Below are positions 13,041 through 15,622 of a DNA stretch of 15,622 bases, in pieces (within the stretch, counting starts at the first letter, position 1; every line of letters begins with the position of its first letter). Made by a program: the position numbers and the translations under genes. The stretch is from SZUA-320 sp041612035 (GTDB taxonomy: Bacteria; Gemmatimonadota; Gemmatimonadetes; Gemmatimonadales; GWC2-71-9). Below the pieces are notes generated by a model. It was not told the DNA's origin. It made no database searches and saw only the letters and a list, made by a program, of their open reading frames with translations. The stretch is taken from contig JBFILX010000034.1 in assembly GCA_041612035.1 (NCBI GenBank), positions 1 through 15,622 of the forward strand, in the 5' to 3' direction.

Positions 13041-13831
13041 GCCGCATGCCGTTCGCTGCCCGGGTCCGGCTCACCGCCCGCCTCGCCGCGCTCGGGGCGT
13101 GGACGCTCGTGAGCTACGCCATCTGGTTCCCGGGGGCGCTGGTCACGCTGGTCTCGGGGCGGGCCTCCCGCTGGTGGAACGAACTCGCGGTGCGGTGGTG
13201 GAGCCGCGGGCTCCTGGCGGGCATGGGCCTGCGGGTCGAGACCGAGGGGCTCCCGCCGCGGAAGCCGTTCTTCCTGGTGGCCAACCACCTGAGTTACCTG
13301 GACATCCTGGTGCTCGGCTCCCGCTTCGGCGCCACCTTCATCTCCAAGCACGACCTCGCCCGCTGGCCGGTGCTGGGGCACCTGGCGCGGATCACCGGCA
13401 CCATCTTCATCGACCGGACGGTCAAGCGTGACGCCGTGCGCGTCCTGGGCGAGATCGACCGGGCCATGGAGCAGGGCGCTGGAGTGGTCCTCTTCCCCGA
13501 GGGCACCAGCTCCCCCGGCGACCGGGTCTACCCGCTGAAGCCCGCCCTGCTGGAGTGGGCGGCGCAGCGGGGGTTCCCGGTGCACGCCGCCACGCTGCGC
13601 TACGCCACGGGTGACCCGGAGAACCCGGCCCGCGACGCGGTCTGCTGGTGGGGCGACATGAGCTTCGCCCCGCACGCGCTCCATCTGCTCAGCCTGCAGC
13701 AGGTCGTGGCCCGGCTCCGCTTCGATCCCCAGCCGGTGGTCGAACGGGACCGGGCGCGGCTGGCCGGCCGGCTGACCGACACGCTCGAACGCGGGCTCCT
13801 CGCCCTGCCCGCCACGGAAGGAACGGCTTGA
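13037..13831 (+). CDS. olsA: OlsA/PlsC-like 1-acylglycerol-3-phosphate O-acyltransferase
   Basis: This is a 264-residue membrane-associated acyltransferase. Catalytic motif I is NHLSYLD (H84, D89 in Hx4D spacing), motif III is FPEGTSS (153-159), and IFIDR lies between them. An N-terminal hydrophobic segment (about 19-40) anchors it. PlsC makes phosphatidic acid, while OlsA acylates lyso-ornithine lipid; directly following an OlsB-like gene it is most likely OlsA. GTG 13037 gives the usual 4-base overlap with olsB; ATG 13046 three codons later is an alternative start. Its TGA shares one base with the next ATG. Confidence 0.87.
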   Translation: MSRMPFAARVRLTARLAALGAWTLVSYAIWFPGALVTLVSGRASRWWNELAVRWWSRGLLAGMGLRVETEGLPPRKPFFLVANHLSYLDILVLGSRFGATFISKHDLARWPVLGHLARITGTIFIDRTVKRDAVRVLGEIDRAMEQGAGVVLFPEGTSSPGDRVYPLKPALLEWAAQRGFPVHAATLRYATGDPENPARDAVCWWGDMSFAPHALHLLSLQQVVARLRFDPQPVVERDRARLAGRLTDTLERGLLALPATEGTA

Positions 13832-14340
13832 TGACCCCCACGCCCCTCACCGGGAACCTCGACCTGCTGCGGCAGGCCGTCGCCCTGCTCGACCGTCTCG
13901 ACGACGCCACCTACGCCGCGGACCATCTGGGCCGGAGCTCGGTCGGCGCCCAGCTCCGGCACGTGCTCGATCACTACCGGGTCTTCCTGGACGGGCTGCC
14001 GCATGGTGCGGTGGACTACGACGCCCGGTCCCGGGACCCGGTCCTGGAGCAGGAGACCGCGGCGGCGAACCGCCACGCCGAGGGCGTCCTGCAGGCGCTG
14101 TCGGCCCTGAACCCGGCGGCGATGGCGGCCCCGCTGCGGGTGCACAGCTCCACGTCGGGCCACGGGGCCGACGCCGGCTACCACCCCTCGTCGGTCGGGC
14201 GGGAGCTCCTCTTCCTGGTCAGCCACACGGTGCACCACTTCGCCATCATCCGGCTGCTGCTCGAGGCGCAGGGGGTCGACTGCCCGGCCGACTTCGGCGT
14301 GGCGCCGTCCACCCTCGCCCATCGGGCCACCGCGGGCTGA
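13831..14340 (+). CDS. DinB-family metal-binding protein
   Basis: This is a 169-residue protein with a four-helix DinB/YfiT-like fold. The metal triad is suggested by H44 or H48 (in LRHVLDHY) and by H132 and H136 in SHTVHH, an HxxxH on the third or fourth helix. DinB-fold proteins include bacillithiol and mycothiol S-transferases and the maleylpyruvate isomerase group; many act on small thiols, which would fit a thiol-stress regulon, but no substrate can be read from the sequence. ATG 13831 shares its A with the preceding TGA (TGATG), and its own TGA overlaps the NRDE start the same way. Confidence 0.82.
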   Translation: MTPTPLTGNLDLLRQAVALLDRLDDATYAADHLGRSSVGAQLRHVLDHYRVFLDGLPHGAVDYDARSRDPVLEQETAAANRHAEGVLQALSALNPAAMAAPLRVHSSTSGHGADAGYHPSSVGRELLFLVSHTVHHFAIIRLLLEAQGVDCPADFGVAPSTLAHRATAG

Positions 14341-15080
14341 TGTGCACCGTCAGCTGGCTGCGCGAGCCTGCTGGCTATCAGGTCTTCTTCAACCGGGACG
14401 AGCGGCGCACCCGGGCCCCCGGGTTGCCCCCCACCCACGGACGGACGGGGGACACGGCCTGGCTCGCCCCGCTCGACGGCGACCACCGGGGCACCTGGAT
14501 CGGCGTCAGCGAGCACGGGGTGACCCTGGGCCTCCTCAACCGCTACGGGGAATCCCCCGCGGACGCGGAGCCCGACGAACCGACCAGCCGCGGTCACCTG
14601 GTGACCGCGCTGCTCGACCTGCGTGCGCTGGCCGATCTCCCGGCCCGTATCGAGGCCGCACATCCGACGCGATACCGTCCGTTCACCCTGGCGGCGTTCG
14701 CGCCGGACGCGGACGCGTGCCTTCTGGGGTGGGACGGCCGGGCGGTCACGCTGGACCGGGTGACCGGGTCCGGGCTGGTCCTGACCAGCTCGGGGCACGA
14801 CCAGGCCGGCGCCGCCCGCGTGCGGACGGCGCTGTTCGCGCGGCACCGGCCCGGCGGCGGGTGGACCGCCGACGGCCTCACCGCCCTGCACCGGAGTCAT
14901 GAGCCGGAACGCGGCCCCTACTCGGTCTGCATGCACCGCCCGGATGCGGCCACCGTGAGCGCGACCTGGGTCGTCGTCACCCCCGGGGCGGTCCGGCTCC
15001 GGTATCACGCCGGGCCCCCGTGCCGCACCGCGGCCGCACCGGACCTGACCCTGCCCCGAAGGCCGGGCCGCCCGGCGTGA
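14340..15080 (+). CDS. NRDE-family (TANGO2-like) protein
   Basis: This is a 246-residue protein with the diagnostic N-terminus MCTVSWL and NRDE at 18-21 (YQVFFNRDERRTR). C2 would be exposed as an N-terminal Cys after Met removal, as in the Ntn-hydrolase-like layout of this family, and the block WIGVSEHGVTLGLLNRY (about 53-69) is typical. Eukaryotic TANGO2 and bacterial homologues have been linked to haem trafficking and to membrane lipid homeostasis; biochemical function is unsettled. Either link suits this operon, which has both haem-binding and lipid enzymes. The start is fixed by TGATG overlap with the DinB gene. Confidence 0.9.
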   Translation: MCTVSWLREPAGYQVFFNRDERRTRAPGLPPTHGRTGDTAWLAPLDGDHRGTWIGVSEHGVTLGLLNRYGESPADAEPDEPTSRGHLVTALLDLRALADLPARIEAAHPTRYRPFTLAAFAPDADACLLGWDGRAVTLDRVTGSGLVLTSSGHDQAGAARVRTALFARHRPGGGWTADGLTALHRSHEPERGPYSVCMHRPDAATVSATWVVVTPGAVRLRYHAGPPCRTAAAPDLTLPRRPGRPA

Positions 15081-15622
15081 CCGGTCGACGCGGCCGGGCC
15101 CTTCGGCTCGCGGCGGCGGTCTACCTGACCGCCCTCGCCGCGTCCCACCTGGTCCGGGTCTTTCGCCCGGAGGCCGGGCCCCCGTCGCCGGGCGAGTCGG
15201 TCGTCCGCGTGCAGCCGCGGCCGGCGGGGCCACCCGCCACCACGGCGGTCCGGATCGCCTATCGCGACTACCCCGGCACCGACCCGACGGTGCCGGTCGT
15301 CGTGGTGCTGCACGGCAGCCCCGGCAGCAAGGGACAGGTGCTGCCGCTGGCCCGCGCCCTCCGGGGTCCGGGCCGGGTCATCGTGCCCGACCTGCCGGGG
15401 TTCGGGGGGTCGACCCGGCGGGTGCCGGACTACTCGATCGCGGCGCACGCCCGGTACGTCCGGGCCCTGCTCGACTCGCTGGGCGTCGCGCGGGCCCACC
15501 TGGTCGGGTACAGCATGGGCGGCGGAGTGGCCATCCTGCTCGGTGCCGACGCGCCCGACCGCGTGGCGTCGCTGGTGCTGGTGTCGTCCATCGGCGTGCA
15601 GGAGTACGAGCTCCTCGGCGAC
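15077..15622 (+). CDS. Alpha/beta hydrolase, C-terminus cut by window edge
   Basis: 182 codons are visible from GTG 15077 (GTGA overlap with the NRDE stop). An N-terminal hydrophobic stretch (about 9-24) may anchor or export it. The hydrolase core is clear: VVVVLHGSPGS (about 74-84) forms the oxyanion-hole region, PDLPGFGGS follows, and GYSMGGG (144-150) is the nucleophile elbow with S146. The acid and His of the triad lie beyond the window. The substrate is unknown; an esterase or lipase on envelope lipids would suit the operon, but that is only context. Confidence 0.88.
   Translation, partial: MTGRRGRALRLAAAVYLTALAASHLVRVFRPEAGPPSPGESVVRVQPRPAGPPATTAVRIAYRDYPGTDPTVPVVVVLHGSPGSKGQVLPLARALRGPGRVIVPDLPGFGGSTRRVPDYSIAAHARYVRALLDSLGVARAHLVGYSMGGGVAILLGADAPDRVASLVLVSSIGVQEYELLGD

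Overview
The window is very GC-rich and almost entirely coding, with no RNA genes, mobile elements or CRISPR. It looks like the chromosome of a Gram-negative-type, high-GC soil or environmental bacterium. A large secreted zinc metalloprotease of the HEVGHTLGLAHN type, an ornithine-lipid gene pair, and pervasive 4-bp stop/start overlaps and GTG starts would fit Gemmatimonadota. That placement is an inference, not something the sequence proves.

Region 1 (minus strand, about 5549 down to 1) is a catabolic-looking cluster. In transcription order it holds a homocysteine S-methyltransferase, a monomeric sarcosine/N-methyltryptophan oxidase-like flavoenzyme, a RidA-family protein, a 3-hydroxyacyl-CoA-dehydrogenase-like (lambda-crystallin/carnitine-dehydrogenase type) protein, an unrecognised conserved protein broken by a frameshift, and fumarylacetoacetase (cut by the left edge). 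Only the last has a secure pathway: the end of tyrosine/homogentisate breakdown.

Region 2 (minus strand, about 9524 to 5602) holds an ECF sigma factor, its zinc-binding anti-sigma factor, a secreted zinc metalloprotease and a secreted NTF2/SnoaL-like protein. The sigma/anti-sigma pair resembles SigR/RsrA: the anti-sigma has C9, H35, C39 and C42 with exactly the spacing of the RsrA zinc/redox centre.

Region 3 (plus strand, 9781 to the right edge) is a tightly coupled nine-gene operon in which every gene overlaps the next by 1 or 4 bases. It encodes two small membrane proteins, a ferric-reductase-like membrane domain fused to a Rieske [2Fe-2S] domain, a membrane-anchored protein with a conserved-looking Cys/His motif, an OlsB-like N-acyltransferase, an OlsA/PlsC-like acyltransferase, a DinB-fold protein, an NRDE (TANGO2) protein and an alpha/beta hydrolase (cut by the right edge).

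The 256-bp divergent intergenic region between regions 2 and 3 carries two back-to-back promoter candidates with the same architecture, GGAA(T/C)-N18-GTT, one facing each operon. This is the SigR-type promoter consensus. The simplest model is that a thiol/redox-responsive sigma factor controls itself and a divergent operon that couples a haem/Rieske membrane redox module to ornithine-lipid synthesis. This combination is the most interesting content of the window.
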